DNA of 27,449 bases from RUG14219 sp045538535 (GCA_045538535.1 JAZSRN010000003.1:1-27449), one strand, 5' to 3'; shown: positions 6,884 through 15,962, numbered from the stretch's first letter. The notes: generated from the letters alone by a model not told the origin. Program-made: numbers and translations.

Positions 6884-7075
6884 TTATATAGCCTTTTGTA
6901 CTTTGCCTGCTCTTAAGCAAGATGTACAAACGCTAATTCTTTTTACTGTACCGTTTACACAAACTTTTACTGATTGTAAGTTTGGTAGTTGACGGTGAAC
7001 AATTTGTTTATGCGAAAAAGTTAATTTCGCTGCTTTAATCGGTGTTTTACCACATATTTCACATTTCTTAGACAT
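6884..7075 (-). CDS. rpmB: 50S ribosomal protein L28
   Basis: A 63-aa large-subunit ribosomal protein of normal size. The N-terminus MSKKCEICGK and the later CTSCLRAGKV give two CXXC pairs, the zinc-binding form of L28; many bacteria have a Cys-free form. AAGGAAT lies about 9 nt before the ATG. Single-gene unit, with its own promoter at 7118-7145 and its own terminator. Confidence 0.95.
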   Translation of the reverse strand: MSKKCEICGKTPIKAAKLTFSHKQIVHRQLPNLQSVKVCVNGTVKRISVCTSCLRAGKVQKAI

Positions 7076-7117
7076 TTCTATTATTCCTTTTCTAGCTAGT
7101 TTTTGTGCGATACCACT

Positions 7118-7145
7118 ATCATAGCCTAAAAAATATTTTTTGCAA
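7118..7145 (-). promoter_or_regulatory. Promoter of rpmB
   Basis: On the minus strand TTGCAA (7140-7145), 16-bp spacer, TATGAT (7118-7123). It gives a leader of about 35 nt with a good Shine-Dalgarno. Confidence 0.65.
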
Positions 7146-7243
7146 GTACCATGTTAAATTTAGTAAACTCTTAACCTTGAATTTGTAAATTTTTGCTTAA
7201 CGATTTCCCTAAATACAAAAAAATTGCTAGAATTGTAAAGGAT

Positions 7244-9241
7244 ATGGGAATTTTTACAAATATGCGAAATAAATATTTAGCAAAGGTTGTCGTGTGTATT
7301 TTTTTGGCGTTGATTGCAGGCGGTTTTTGTCTGTTATATCAACCATCTGAACAAACTGACAAAATATATACAGATGCACTTTTAGATTTTAACAAAGGAG
7401 AATATCAAAACGCATATTATTTATTTTCAAAGGTCTCGTTCATATCCCCACTCAAACCCATAGCCATTTACCACCAAGGAGAATGCGCACGACTTTTAAA
7501 CGATAAAGATTCTGCAATCAAACAATTCAGTTTTTTATACAATAATTATCTGCAAAGTCCACTCAACCTTAGGGCAAAATATTTAACAGCAGAACAATTA
7601 ATTGAAAAAAACCCAATCAAAGCCGAAAAAATATTCAAATCAATAATCAAAAAAAATCCAGACACAGACTATGCAATAGCTGCCGAATATTATCTGGCAC
7701 AACTTATTATCGCAAAATACAAAGATTCTGACGGCAATATAACAAGCACTATGCCAACTTTAGAAAAACAAACTGCGGAAAATTATCTCAAATATTATTT
7801 AAAAACTGCACCATCCGGCAAACACGCACTCAATGCCGTCAATGCACTTGTCGCCCTTGGCTCAGATACCAGTGCCGAAGATTATTTGATGATGGCTAAT
7901 ACCGCATACATCTTTGCTGATTACAAAAAAGCCGAAGAATTTTTGCAAAAAACTGATATCAACTACAGTTGGCCACTTTGGGTTAAAAATTCTAAAGCAC
8001 AAAAAGACATTGCCAAAATCAATTTCTACACAGAAACCGGTCTTGAAAATTACGCAAATTATGTTGAAGAAAAGGATATCATTGATGCAATTGATATTTA
8101 TCTATCATCTCAAAATGAAAATACCAATTCGCTACAAAAATTGATTTCACTTGAACCTTCAAAAGGCAGTGATTATCTTATGAGCGAACAATGCCGTACA
8201 CTCTCGGGCAACTTCAAAGAAGCTTGCTATAATACACTTTACCTAAAATATCCGGAGGGCAATTTTGCAGCGGAAGCTTTGTCAAACATTTTCTTTTCTA
8301 AATTGAAAAGTAAAGATTATATCGCCGCAAAAAAAATTGGCAATGACCATTTGAAAAAATTCCCCGATAGCCAATCCGCGCCAATGATTTCGTTCTGGTT
8401 AGGCAAAATTAGCGAAGCCACAGAAAATTATGATCAATACAGCCAATATTACAAAGCCGTAATCTCCAATTATCCGGATTCATATTATGCATATAGAGCA
8501 TATTTGAGATTAAATCACGAAAATTACCCTCTTATTGTCAAAAATATAACTCCAAAACCGGTTGTTTTCCCTTATCAACACGTAAACAAAGATTTAATTG
8601 AAAAACTTGTTGAGTTAAACGATTACGAAGTTGTAAATGAATTATGCAAAAACGACGAATTTATTAAAAGTTGGGTATTACATAAAAAAGGCGATTACAC
8701 ACATTCAGTAATATTAGCCCGCAATGCAATGGCCAAACTAACAAACAAACCGGACAAATACGATTTAAGATGGCGATTGGTATATCCAATTCATTATTAC
8801 GAATTACTTTCAAAATACACCGACTACTCCGGCAACAATCTTCCTTTAATGTTAGCATTACTAAAAGAGGAAAGCCATTTTGACCCACTGGCACAAAGCG
8901 CTGTAGGCGCAAGCGGCTTGATGCAACTCATGCCAGCAACCGCCAATGAAATTGCGCAAAAACACGAAATTTTCAACTATGATTTGTTCAGCCCCGAAGA
9001 TAACATTAAACTTGGGAATTTATATTACGCAGATATCCGCACAATGCTTTCGGGATATGATGTATCTGCAGTTGCAGCATATAATGGCGGAATAGGTTCC
9101 GTAAATCGTTGGAAATCATCTCTATATTACAATGATACCGATGAATTTGTTGAACAAATTCCTTATTGCGAAACAAAACACTATGTAAAAAAAGTTTTCA
9201 GCAGTTATTGGAATTACATAAGAATTTATACCGGAAAATAG
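7244..9241 (+). CDS. Membrane-anchored Slt-type lytic murein transglycosylase
   Basis: A 665-aa periplasmic enzyme cleaving peptidoglycan with formation of 1,6-anhydro-muropeptides. One N-terminal membrane segment (about residues 11-32, VVVCIFLALIAGGFCLLY) acts as uncleaved anchor. Then comes a long alpha-helical TPR-like region, as in the superhelical U/L domains of Slt70. The C-terminal SLT domain has the catalytic Glu in KEESHFDP (E543), then GASGLMQLMPATA and AVAAYNGG. Start choice: the frame is open from TTG 7193, but ATG 7244 follows AAAGGAT and lies 10 nt after an extended -10, TGCTAGAAT (7225-7233); ATG 7262 is another option. The helical region is poorly conserved, so only the SLT domain is diagnostic. 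Confidence 0.9.
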   Translation: MGIFTNMRNKYLAKVVVCIFLALIAGGFCLLYQPSEQTDKIYTDALLDFNKGEYQNAYYLFSKVSFISPLKPIAIYHQGECARLLNDKDSAIKQFSFLYNNYLQSPLNLRAKYLTAEQLIEKNPIKAEKIFKSIIKKNPDTDYAIAAEYYLAQLIIAKYKDSDGNITSTMPTLEKQTAENYLKYYLKTAPSGKHALNAVNALVALGSDTSAEDYLMMANTAYIFADYKKAEEFLQKTDINYSWPLWVKNSKAQKDIAKINFYTETGLENYANYVEEKDIIDAIDIYLSSQNENTNSLQKLISLEPSKGSDYLMSEQCRTLSGNFKEACYNTLYLKYPEGNFAAEALSNIFFSKLKSKDYIAAKKIGNDHLKKFPDSQSAPMISFWLGKISEATENYDQYSQYYKAVISNYPDSYYAYRAYLRLNHENYPLIVKNITPKPVVFPYQHVNKDLIEKLVELNDYEVVNELCKNDEFIKSWVLHKKGDYTHSVILARNAMAKLTNKPDKYDLRWRLVYPIHYYELLSKYTDYSGNNLPLMLALLKEESHFDPLAQSAVGASGLMQLMPATANEIAQKHEIFNYDLFSPEDNIKLGNLYYADIRTMLSGYDVSAVAAYNGGIGSVNRWKSSLYYNDTDEFVEQIPYCETKHYVKKVFSSYWNYIRIYTGK

Positions 9242-9348
9242 TTTTGCTAAAAATCATAAATGTTCCTTAACTTATATTAATAAATAATATTTTAGATTTG
9301 CTTTTGTGTTACCATTACAAGCATGAGGATAGGAAATAAGGAGGCTTT

Positions 9349-10260
9349 ATGACTGAATATTATTATATGAACGGGGAATATGTTGAAGCTTCAAAAGCTA
9401 TGATACCGGTTCGTACACACGCATTTTTATACGGAACTGCAGTTTTTGAAGGAATCAGAGCGTATTGGAACGATGAAGAACAACAACTGTACGCATTTAG
9501 AGTACCAGAACATTACGAAAGATTGCACCGAAGTGCAAAAATTATGATGATGACACCAACTAACTCAGTCGAAGAATACACTAAAATTACAGCAGAATTA
9601 CTCAAAAAAAATGGCTATAAACAAGACGCTTATATGCGCCCAACATTGTATAAATCTGCACAAAAAGTAGGCCCAGGACTTTATGATAACGAAGATTCAT
9701 TTATGATTATTACAAACAAAATGGGCGATTATATAGACACTTCAAAAGGACTAAAAGTTTGTGTTTCATCTTGGAGAAGAAACAGTGACAACGCCATTCC
9801 TCCACGCGCTAAAGTTGCCGGTTCATACGCAAATGCCGCGTTAATAAAAACTGATGCACACAACATGGGATTTGATGATGCCGTTGTATTGGACGAAAAC
9901 GGTCAAGTTACCGAAGGTTCTGCTATGAATTTATTTTTAGTACAGAACGGCAAACTGGTGACTACTACAAAAACCGATAACATTTTGGTTGGAATTACTC
10001 GAAACACAATTATCGAATTGGCACAAGATTTGGGTATAGAAGTTGAAGAAAGAGCTATTGACAGAACTGAACTTTATATTTCAGACGAAGCATTCTATTG
10101 CGGAACCGGCGCACAAGTTAGCCCTATTGTCGAAATCGACGGAAGAAAACTTGGTGACGGCAAAGTTGGCCCAATTGCAACAAAACTCCAAAACTTGTAT
10201 TTCGATGTAGTAAAAGGTAAAGTTGCTAAATACAAACATTGGTGTACTCCGGTATACTAA
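9349..10260 (+). CDS. ilvE: Branched-chain amino acid aminotransferase
   Basis: A 303-aa class IV PLP aminotransferase making or degrading Leu, Ile and Val with glutamate/2-oxoglutarate as partner. The PLP Lys is K155 in PPRAKVAGSYANA; TEGSAMNLF (188-196) is the conserved Glu loop; GTAVFEGIRAYW (29-40) is the N-terminal signature. Length and motifs fit IlvE better than D-amino-acid aminotransferase or aminodeoxychorismate lyase. AAGGAGG lies 5 nt before the ATG, the strongest Shine-Dalgarno in the window. A terminator-like hairpin follows at 10276. No other ilv or leu gene is near. Confidence 0.93.
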   Translation: MTEYYYMNGEYVEASKAMIPVRTHAFLYGTAVFEGIRAYWNDEEQQLYAFRVPEHYERLHRSAKIMMMTPTNSVEEYTKITAELLKKNGYKQDAYMRPTLYKSAQKVGPGLYDNEDSFMIITNKMGDYIDTSKGLKVCVSSWRRNSDNAIPPRAKVAGSYANAALIKTDAHNMGFDDAVVLDENGQVTEGSAMNLFLVQNGKLVTTTKTDNILVGITRNTIIELAQDLGIEVEERAIDRTELYISDEAFYCGTGAQVSPIVEIDGRKLGDGKVGPIATKLQNLYFDVVKGKVAKYKHWCTPVY

Positions 10261-10275
10261 AATTGAAAGGATTTT

Positions 10276-10302
10276 TCGGGGAATACATTATTCCCCGATT
10301 TT
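10276..10302 (+). terminator. Terminator-like hairpin between ilvE and mlaE
   Basis: TCGGGGAAT (10276-10284), loop ACATT (10285-10289... as 5 nt), ATTCCCCGA (10290-10298), then TTTT. It starts 16 nt after the ilvE stop and ends 9 nt before the ATG chosen for mlaE. If mlaE started further upstream, the hairpin would be coding. Confidence 0.6.
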
Positions 10303-10310
10303 CAAAATAT

Positions 10311-11048
10311 ATGATTGAATTTTTAGGTTTATGTATTCAAAATTTAATAAAATCTCTGAAATATATATTTTCAGGCCAAATGAAAGCCTCATCGGTTATA
10401 TCTCAAGCTGCAACAATCAGCTATGATTCATTGCCGATTTCCCTAATAATTGCATTCATATCAGCCGCAGTCATAACCGTACAAGTTGCAAAACAATTTT
10501 TAATGTCCGGTGCAGATACGTACATTGGCGGAACTATTGCAATAATTATGATAAGAGAAATTGCTCCGGGTTTTGTTGCACTTGCGATAGGAGCCAGAGC
10601 GGGCACTGCAATTTCCGCGGAAATTGCAAACATGCAAGTTACCTCTCAAGTAGATGCAATAAAAACACTGAAAGTTGACCCTATAGGTTATTATTTTGCG
10701 CCAAAACTTGTTGCTTCTGCAATTACTGTTCCTATGGTTGTTTTACTTGCAGAATTTATCGGAATTGCTGGCGGCTTACTCATTTCACACATGACAATAA
10801 ATCTCCATCCCGCAAGGTATATGAATTCTGTTTGGTTATGGCTAAGCACAAGAGATATTTACATCAGCCTTCTAAAAGCTTCTGTCTTCGGGATTTTAAT
10901 TTCACTCGTTTGCGCAACCCAAGGTTACAAAACGCGAGGCGGAGCAAAAGAAGTCGGGATTTCAACAACACAAGCTGCAGTTTTATCGACAATTTATATG
11001 CTTATAGCTGATTTTATTATTAATTTTATTTTCTACATCGCAAAATAA
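10311..11048 (+). CDS. MlaE/TGD1-type ABC transporter permease
   Basis: A 245-aa inner-membrane permease of the MlaE (YrbE/TGD1) family, which moves phospholipids between inner and outer membrane with an ATPase (MlaF) and an MCE protein (MlaD). Signatures are AAVITVQVAKQFLMSGA, REIAPGFVALAIGARAGTAISAEIANM and VDPIGYYFAPKL, with four to five hydrophobic segments. The frame is open back to TTG 10239, inside ilvE. I prefer ATG 10311 because it begins at the family-typical N-terminus and clears the hairpin, but neither start has a good Shine-Dalgarno. MlaF and MlaD are not adjacent, as in cyanobacteria where the parts are scattered (recalled knowledge). Confidence 0.88.
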   Translation: MIEFLGLCIQNLIKSLKYIFSGQMKASSVISQAATISYDSLPISLIIAFISAAVITVQVAKQFLMSGADTYIGGTIAIIMIREIAPGFVALAIGARAGTAISAEIANMQVTSQVDAIKTLKVDPIGYYFAPKLVASAITVPMVVLLAEFIGIAGGLLISHMTINLHPARYMNSVWLWLSTRDIYISLLKASVFGILISLVCATQGYKTRGGAKEVGISTTQAAVLSTIYMLIADFIINFIFYIAK

Positions 11049-11065
11049 AATTATTCTAAAATTCA

Positions 11066-11097
11066 AAAGCGCCAAGATTATCTAATCTTGGCGCTTT
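11066..11097. terminator. Bidirectional terminator, mlaE and hydrogenase operon
   Basis: A perfect 15-bp stem AAAGCGCCAAGATTA/TAATCTTGGCGCTTT with a 2-nt TC centre, between two convergent genes. T residues end the stem on either strand. Confidence 0.85.
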
Positions 11098-11114
11098 GTC
11101 TTGTAATTTTGTTT

Positions 11115-11375
11115 CTATTTTGCAAGTTTTTCATCAATTGCTTTAAGAACTTTTTCAACTGTGGCTTCTTTTATAACATCATCATCAACCTTGACATAAG
11201 GAGCTTTTGAAAATTCCCAATCAATTGAACACAAGCCTAAGCAAGGAACTCCTGAAACTTCGACTCTGTCACCGTATTTCTTAGGTACTGTTTCAATAAG
11301 TTCTTGAAGATTTGAAGAACCCATTACAAAACAAGTTGTTCCTAAACAAACTTTAACACTAATTTTTTTGTCCAT
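11115..11375 (-). CDS. NuoE-like thioredoxin-fold [2Fe-2S] protein
   Basis: An 86-aa stand-alone [2Fe-2S] protein like the C-terminal half of NuoE/HoxE/HydC. Ligand pattern CX4C (CLGTTC, residues 10-15) and CX3C (CLGLC, 45-49). It probably carries electrons to or from the hydrogenase-like protein of the same operon, in the cytoplasm. It is the last gene of the operon, 30 nt behind the phosphatase, and ends before a strong shared terminator. AAGGAAGG precedes the ATG. It is not a complex I subunit, since no nuo gene is near and the N-terminal NuoE helix bundle is absent. Confidence 0.85.
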   Translation of the reverse strand: MDKKISVKVCLGTTCFVMGSSNLQELIETVPKKYGDRVEVSGVPCLGLCSIDWEFSKAPYVKVDDDVIKEATVEKVLKAIDEKLAK

Positions 11376-11405
11376 TTTTACCTTCCTTACTTGAGGCTAA
11401 CCTCA

Positions 11406-12569
11406 TTACATATACTGTACGTTTACTTTTTTGAAATATTTATCTTGCAAAACTTTTGCTATCTTTTTAATAACATTTTTCCTAATTTCAATTTCGATAG
11501 GTAATGCAGGGTCATAATGAGCCTGATTTAACTTAGCACCGACCATGAAATTTATGCAGTCACTATCTAAAAAGAATTTTACCAGTTTTCCGGCCGCATT
11601 GTCAATATCTAATTCATTGTTTTCTAAGTATTCTAAAGTTTTGGTCAAAGTTAAGATACCTTCCGTCACCAAATCAACGCCTTCCATATAAGAACAAGAC
11701 GGAAGTTTTCCGATACTGATTGTCGTATCCATCGTTATAGGCCTATTTAATTCTCTTGATATCAAATTGGCCGTTGTGCCACCGGCAATAGCTTTTTTAC
11801 CTTTAAAATTGGCAAACATTTCGGCATATTGCTTATCTTTTTGCTGATGATAAGGAGGCCCAGTAAATACCAAACTTTCTCTTGGTTCTCTAAAATAAAG
11901 AACACAAGCGGAAATATCATCTTTAGGCAACCTATCTGTTTCAATATTTCTTGCTTGATTAATTATATATTGAGACAACTCAGAACTTGAAATATTTGGA
12001 TTTTCCTTCAATTTATCTTGTAAAAGAACAATTAACCCTTCTCTTCTCAATCCTAATTTCAATCGTCCGCCACCAAGTCCACTCTGTGTAACGCCATCAG
12101 AACAAAAAATGAGTCTATCGCCCAATTTAAGATTTATTTTATAAACTTTCATCTTACGATTTTTAAAAGTTTTGGACTGAATAATTTCAGGCTCCGGATT
12201 TATAACTTCATTATCTCTAATCCAAACAAAATCAGGATTACCTTCTTCAACAATCTTTGCTGACCCATCATCATTGCAATTAATTGCCGAAAACGTTGAA
12301 TAACTAATTCTTCTAACCTTACAAACCGGAAGAGAGTTCATAATAATTTCGGCAGCTTTTTTAATCGGGATTTGGTCATTTTCAATAAATCTCAACAACA
12401 TCGTTGCGGTCATGCAAGAAAGTATGTTTGCTTTAATTCCGCTTCCTAATCCGTCCGAAAGCACAGCAATCAATCTTGCTTCTTCGGGGTATCTTTTTGA
12501 TACAAAATAATCCCCATAAGCATTTTGATTATATTTTTTTATTTGTGCGCAATCAATATCTATGAACAT
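11406..12569 (-). CDS. SpoIIE/PP2C-type serine phosphatase of a hydrogenase operon
   Basis: A 387-aa protein. Residues ~1-230 form a PPM/SpoIIE phosphatase domain with all three metal-binding motifs: LSDGLGSGIKA (37-47), FCSDGVTQSG and KDDISACVLYF. The remaining ~155 residues are a second conserved-looking domain (KGKKAIAGGTTANLIS … SYMEGVDLVTEGILTL) that I cannot assign; I recall similar tails in hydrogenase-linked SpoIIE proteins. It would dephosphorylate Ser/Thr of an unknown partner, perhaps an anti-sigma-antagonist type protein. It is 12 nt behind the PAS-hydrogenase gene, so the phosphatase is the likely output of that sensor. The Shine-Dalgarno is weak (AGGT, 12 nt upstream). Confidence 0.85.
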   Translation of the reverse strand: MFIDIDCAQIKKYNQNAYGDYFVSKRYPEEARLIAVLSDGLGSGIKANILSCMTATMLLRFIENDQIPIKKAAEIIMNSLPVCKVRRISYSTFSAINCNDDGSAKIVEEGNPDFVWIRDNEVINPEPEIIQSKTFKNRKMKVYKINLKLGDRLIFCSDGVTQSGLGGGRLKLGLRREGLIVLLQDKLKENPNISSSELSQYIINQARNIETDRLPKDDISACVLYFREPRESLVFTGPPYHQQKDKQYAEMFANFKGKKAIAGGTTANLISRELNRPITMDTTISIGKLPSCSYMEGVDLVTEGILTLTKTLEYLENNELDIDNAAGKLVKFFLDSDCINFMVGAKLNQAHYDPALPIEIEIRKNVIKKIAKVLQDKYFKKVNVQYM

Positions 12570-12581
12570 AAAATGTTTTAC

Positions 12582-14288
12582 CTATTCATTTTCATTGTCA
12601 TAATCATTTTCGATGGAACTCAAAAGTGTTTCGGTTTCAACCATGTGTTCACCTAACAAACAAGCGATTTCTTGAACAATTGATATATTTTTAGAAATAA
12701 CTTCATGAGCCTTTTGCGAAATTTTTTCTCTGTTAGTTTCGGTTTTGGTGACATCGGTTATTACTGCGCCCACAATTTCATTTTCTTCAATAGTAAACGC
12801 ATTTATATCATAAAGCTTGCCATTAGAAGGATAACGTTCTTTGTGCAAATCTTTTCCGGTTTTCAAAATTGTTCTAAAAATATCCGAAAAATCAATTATT
12901 CTATCAAGAGCTGCACCTATCATGCCATCCGGTCTTGCCTTAAATATTTCATACATTTCACCGGTAAACATCTTCATAAATGCATCATTTGCTTCGATAA
13001 TATTCATATTGTTATCGACCATTACTATTGCCGAAGGCATACATCTAAGCATCGCTGCGGCTTTTCGCATTGCGATTTTTCTCATATAAGAAACGCACAT
13101 CGAACTTTCAGCCTCACCATTTAGCAAAGCTTTTGCCAAATCTCGACAAGTTGCATACCCGCAACCGCCACAATTCAATTCATCATCAACGGAATGTTTA
13201 CCCATTTTTTTAAGTGTTTTCAGAATTTCTTCAATAGGAAAATCATTATCGGCAATTTTGCCTTCAGTTATTGCGTAATCAACAACAACTTGCGGTTCTT
13301 GCGGAATTTCATCACGTTTTTTAACTTTGTATAATATATCCGATATCATTTTAATTCCGGCCTTGTCTGTCGAAACACAAGGACCTCCGACACATCCGCC
13401 TTCACAAGACAAAGCTTCAACAAAAATAGTTCTGTCAAGTTTTTCCGGATTAAGATTTAAAAGTGCTTTTTCAAACGCTTTCAAGCCACAGACATCCAAA
13501 AGTTGAACATCCGATTTAACCCCAATTTTCCTAATAGTTTCGTTCATTCCGCCATCAATAGGATACAACGCACCTTCGTGTGCCGAATATGGAACAAATT
13601 GATTTTTTTCATCTTTCTCAACTTGTGAAAAATCAAGGATTTCGTCATGGAACCACATTCTCAACTCATCAAATGTCAACGCAACATCAAACAAACCGGA
13701 ATAAGTAACTTCATTCTTTTTGCCTATACAAGGCCCAATAAACACAATCGAAATATCTTCTCCATATAATTCTCTTAACATTTTGGCATGTGTCATTGCC
13801 GGAGAACCTATTTGCGTAATATATTTTGTATACTCCGGATGATATTTCCGCACAAAATCCACTACAACAGGACAAGCACTTGAAATAAAAAGTCCTTTTT
13901 CTGCTTCATTCAACATTTGTGTTGTTTTTATCGAAACTTGTTCCGCACCGATTGCCGTTTCCGAAACATCTTTGAACCCTAGTTTTTTCAACAACGCAAT
14001 CATTTTCATGGCAGAAACTTCAAACACTGCACGCCAAGACGGAGCCAAAGATACATAGACATCCTTTTTGGCTCTAATTAAATTTTTGACTTGGTCAATA
14101 TCTGTACGCACACGCTTTGCATTACTTGGACAAGTTTTTACACAATTACCGCAAGCGATACATTTTTCAGGAATTACCGATGCATGCCCATTTTCCACGC
14201 GAATAGCTTTTACTGGACATTCACGAACGCAACGATAACAGTCATGACATTCATTTATTAACGTATAAACCGGATATTGATTATTCAT
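12582..14288 (-). CDS. Sensory-type [FeFe] hydrogenase with PAS domain (HydS-like)
   Basis: A 568-aa cytoplasmic protein. Two [4Fe-4S] motifs lie at C14/17/20/24 and C43/46/49/53. The H-cluster domain (~75-330) has L1 SSACP (C139), L2 GPCIGKK (C187) and L3 SCEGGCVGGPC (C295, C299). Next come a four-Cys [4Fe-4S] domain (C373, C376, C381, C398) and a PAS domain (~415-515). Compared with catalytic enzymes (TSCCP, MPC), L1 has Ala138 for the proton-transfer Cys and L2 has Gly185 for Met. Those changes and the PAS domain match the group C sensory hydrogenases. GGAGTCTCA before ATG 14288 fixes the start; the frame is open 15 codons further. Maturases HydEFG are not in the window. Confidence 0.88.
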   Translation of the reverse strand: MNNQYPVYTLINECHDCYRCVRECPVKAIRVENGHASVIPEKCIACGNCVKTCPSNAKRVRTDIDQVKNLIRAKKDVYVSLAPSWRAVFEVSAMKMIALLKKLGFKDVSETAIGAEQVSIKTTQMLNEAEKGLFISSACPVVVDFVRKYHPEYTKYITQIGSPAMTHAKMLRELYGEDISIVFIGPCIGKKNEVTYSGLFDVALTFDELRMWFHDEILDFSQVEKDEKNQFVPYSAHEGALYPIDGGMNETIRKIGVKSDVQLLDVCGLKAFEKALLNLNPEKLDRTIFVEALSCEGGCVGGPCVSTDKAGIKMISDILYKVKKRDEIPQEPQVVVDYAITEGKIADNDFPIEEILKTLKKMGKHSVDDELNCGGCGYATCRDLAKALLNGEAESSMCVSYMRKIAMRKAAAMLRCMPSAIVMVDNNMNIIEANDAFMKMFTGEMYEIFKARPDGMIGAALDRIIDFSDIFRTILKTGKDLHKERYPSNGKLYDINAFTIEENEIVGAVITDVTKTETNREKISQKAHEVISKNISIVQEIACLLGEHMVETETLLSSIENDYDNENE

Positions 14289-14348
14289 TGAGACTCCTTT
14301 AATAATTACAAAAGAAAAGATGCGAGCGACCAAAAAACATCACAATAA

Positions 14349-14597
14349 TTAACTACTCAATTGTTTTAAACTAAGAATTTCTTCCAATTTTTCGACATCA
14401 ACTTCGTGATATTCAACACCGTCAATCGTAATATTAGGACCGGTTGCGCATTTCCCTTCACAACGTGCCCCTACAAGTTCGATTTCAGCATCAAGTTTTT
14501 TTTCATTTATTAAATCTTCCAAAAATGCAAGGTTCGTATCGTTGCCTCTAGCAAAACAAGAACTTCCCATGCAAACCGTAATTATATGTTTAGACAT
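14349..14597 (-). CDS. NuoE-like thioredoxin-fold [2Fe-2S] protein, first gene of the hydrogenase operon
   Basis: An 82-aa paralogue of the protein at 11115-11375, with CX4C (CMGSSC, residues 9-14) and CX3C (CEGKC, about 46-50) followed by ATGPN. It leads the operon behind a good promoter (14629-14657), with GAGGAAATT before the ATG and 60 nt before the hydrogenase start. Together the two paralogues bracket the sensor and the phosphatase. Likely role: electron transfer to the sensor's Fe-S chain. That role is inferred from position only. Confidence 0.85.
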   Translation of the reverse strand: MSKHIITVCMGSSCFARGNDTNLAFLEDLINEKKLDAEIELVGARCEGKCATGPNITIDGVEYHEVDVEKLEEILSLKQLSS

Positions 14598-14628
14598 AAT
14601 TTCCTCAGCTATCTGTATTTACAGTTAC

Positions 14629-14657
14629 ATTTTATTCCATTAAAACAATCTTGGCAA
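14629..14657 (-). promoter_or_regulatory. Promoter of the hydrogenase/phosphatase operon
   Basis: On the minus strand TTGCCA (14652-14657), 17-bp spacer, TAAAAT (14629-14634). The predicted start near 14622 gives a 25-nt leader with GAGGAAA. It lies directly after the purB stop and overlaps its 3' end region, so purB read-through is also possible. Confidence 0.65.
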
Positions 14658-14663
14658 GTAGTT

Positions 14664-15956
14664 TTAGGACAAAATTCGTTCAAATATCGTATCAATATTT
14701 TTCAAAAATTCATTCTTGTCAAAAATTTCATCTATTTGCGCTAAAGAAAGCAAATTTGTAACCTCATTATCATTCAAGAGGTTTGCTCTAAAATCTCCGT
14801 CATTTGTGAACGCATCAAGTGCATTACGTTGCACGATTTTGTACGCATCTTCTCGTGTCAAACCACATTCAACAAGTTTCAATAGAACTTTTTGTGAAAA
14901 AACAATCCCGCCAAATTTGTCGGTATTTTTTGCCATGTTTTCAGGGTGGACATTCAAATTTTCAACAATACCGTTAAATCTTTTGAGCATAAAATCAACA
15001 AGCACTAAACTATCAGGAAAAATTATTCTTTCTGCCGAACTGTGCGAAATATCTCTTTCGTGCCATAACGGAATATTTTCTAATGCAACTAAGGAATTTG
15101 CCCTCACAACTCTTGCAAGCCCACACAAATTTTCAGATAACACCGGATTTTTCTTATGCGGCATTGCAGAAGAACCCTTTTGCCCCTTGGCAAATCCTTC
15201 TTCAACTTCCAAAACTTCTGTTCGTTGCAAATGTCTGATTTCCACTGCAAATTGTTCAATAACGCTTGCTATCAATGCTAATGATTGCATAAAGTACGCG
15301 TGATAATCTCTTGCAATAATTTGCGTAGAAATTTTTGCGGGTTTAAGCCCTAAATTTTCGCAAGTTATTTCTTCAATTTTAGGCGAAATATTGCTATAAG
15401 TCCCGACCGGACCGGAAATTTGTCCGACTCTTATTTGCTCTAACGCGTTGATAAAATTTACCTTTTGACGTTCAAGAATATCTATCCAACTGCATATTTT
15501 AACCCCAAAAGTCATAACTTCTGCATGAATACCGTGCGAACGTCCTATGCAAATTGTATCTTTATGCTCTAACGCCAATTTTTTCAATGAATTAATCGTT
15601 TTGTTTAAATCATCAAGAATAATTTTCCCACTATCTTGGATTTGCAAAGCAAAAGCGGTATCAATCACATCAGAACTTGTCATCCCGACATGCATATATT
15701 TCGCATATTCACCTAAATTTTCATTTACACAAGTTAAAAACGCAATTACATCATGTCTAACTTCCGCCTCGATTTCATCAATTCTTTTCAAATCAAATTT
15801 TGCACGCTTTTTTAACTCTTCAATATCACATTTTGGGAAATCACCTAACTGCGCATAAGCATCACAAACAGCAATTTCAACATTTAAATAATAGTTAAAT
15901 TTGGAATTTAAATCCCAAATATTTTTCATTTCTTCGTATGCATATCTGTCAATCAT
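14664..15956 (-). CDS. purB: Adenylosuccinate lyase
   Basis: A 430-aa fumarase-superfamily lyase acting twice in purine synthesis: it releases fumarate from SAICAR and from adenylosuccinate. The superfamily signature GSSAMPHKKNP is present, as are the substrate-binding GMTSSDVIDT and GRSHGIHAE (catalytic His). Length is normal for the bacterial PurB type of about 430 residues. ATG 15956 lies 6 nt after TGATATAAT with no Shine-Dalgarno, so the mRNA looks leaderless. No other pur gene is adjacent. Confidence 0.95.
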   Translation of the reverse strand: MIDRYAYEEMKNIWDLNSKFNYYLNVEIAVCDAYAQLGDFPKCDIEELKKRAKFDLKRIDEIEAEVRHDVIAFLTCVNENLGEYAKYMHVGMTSSDVIDTAFALQIQDSGKIILDDLNKTINSLKKLALEHKDTICIGRSHGIHAEVMTFGVKICSWIDILERQKVNFINALEQIRVGQISGPVGTYSNISPKIEEITCENLGLKPAKISTQIIARDYHAYFMQSLALIASVIEQFAVEIRHLQRTEVLEVEEGFAKGQKGSSAMPHKKNPVLSENLCGLARVVRANSLVALENIPLWHERDISHSSAERIIFPDSLVLVDFMLKRFNGIVENLNVHPENMAKNTDKFGGIVFSQKVLLKLVECGLTREDAYKIVQRNALDAFTNDGDFRANLLNDNEVTNLLSLAQIDEIFDKNEFLKNIDTIFERILS

Positions 15957-15962
15957 ATTTAG

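Noticed and set aside
7193..7243. TTG 7193 as start of the lytic transglycosylase
   Set aside because: No Shine-Dalgarno; the extra 17 codons contain the likely -10 element.
11115..14597. Part of respiratory complex I or a bifurcating HydABC hydrogenase
   Set aside because: No NuoF/HydB flavoprotein is present, the NuoE-like proteins lack the N-terminal helices, and the hydrogenase carries sensory-type substitutions and a PAS domain.
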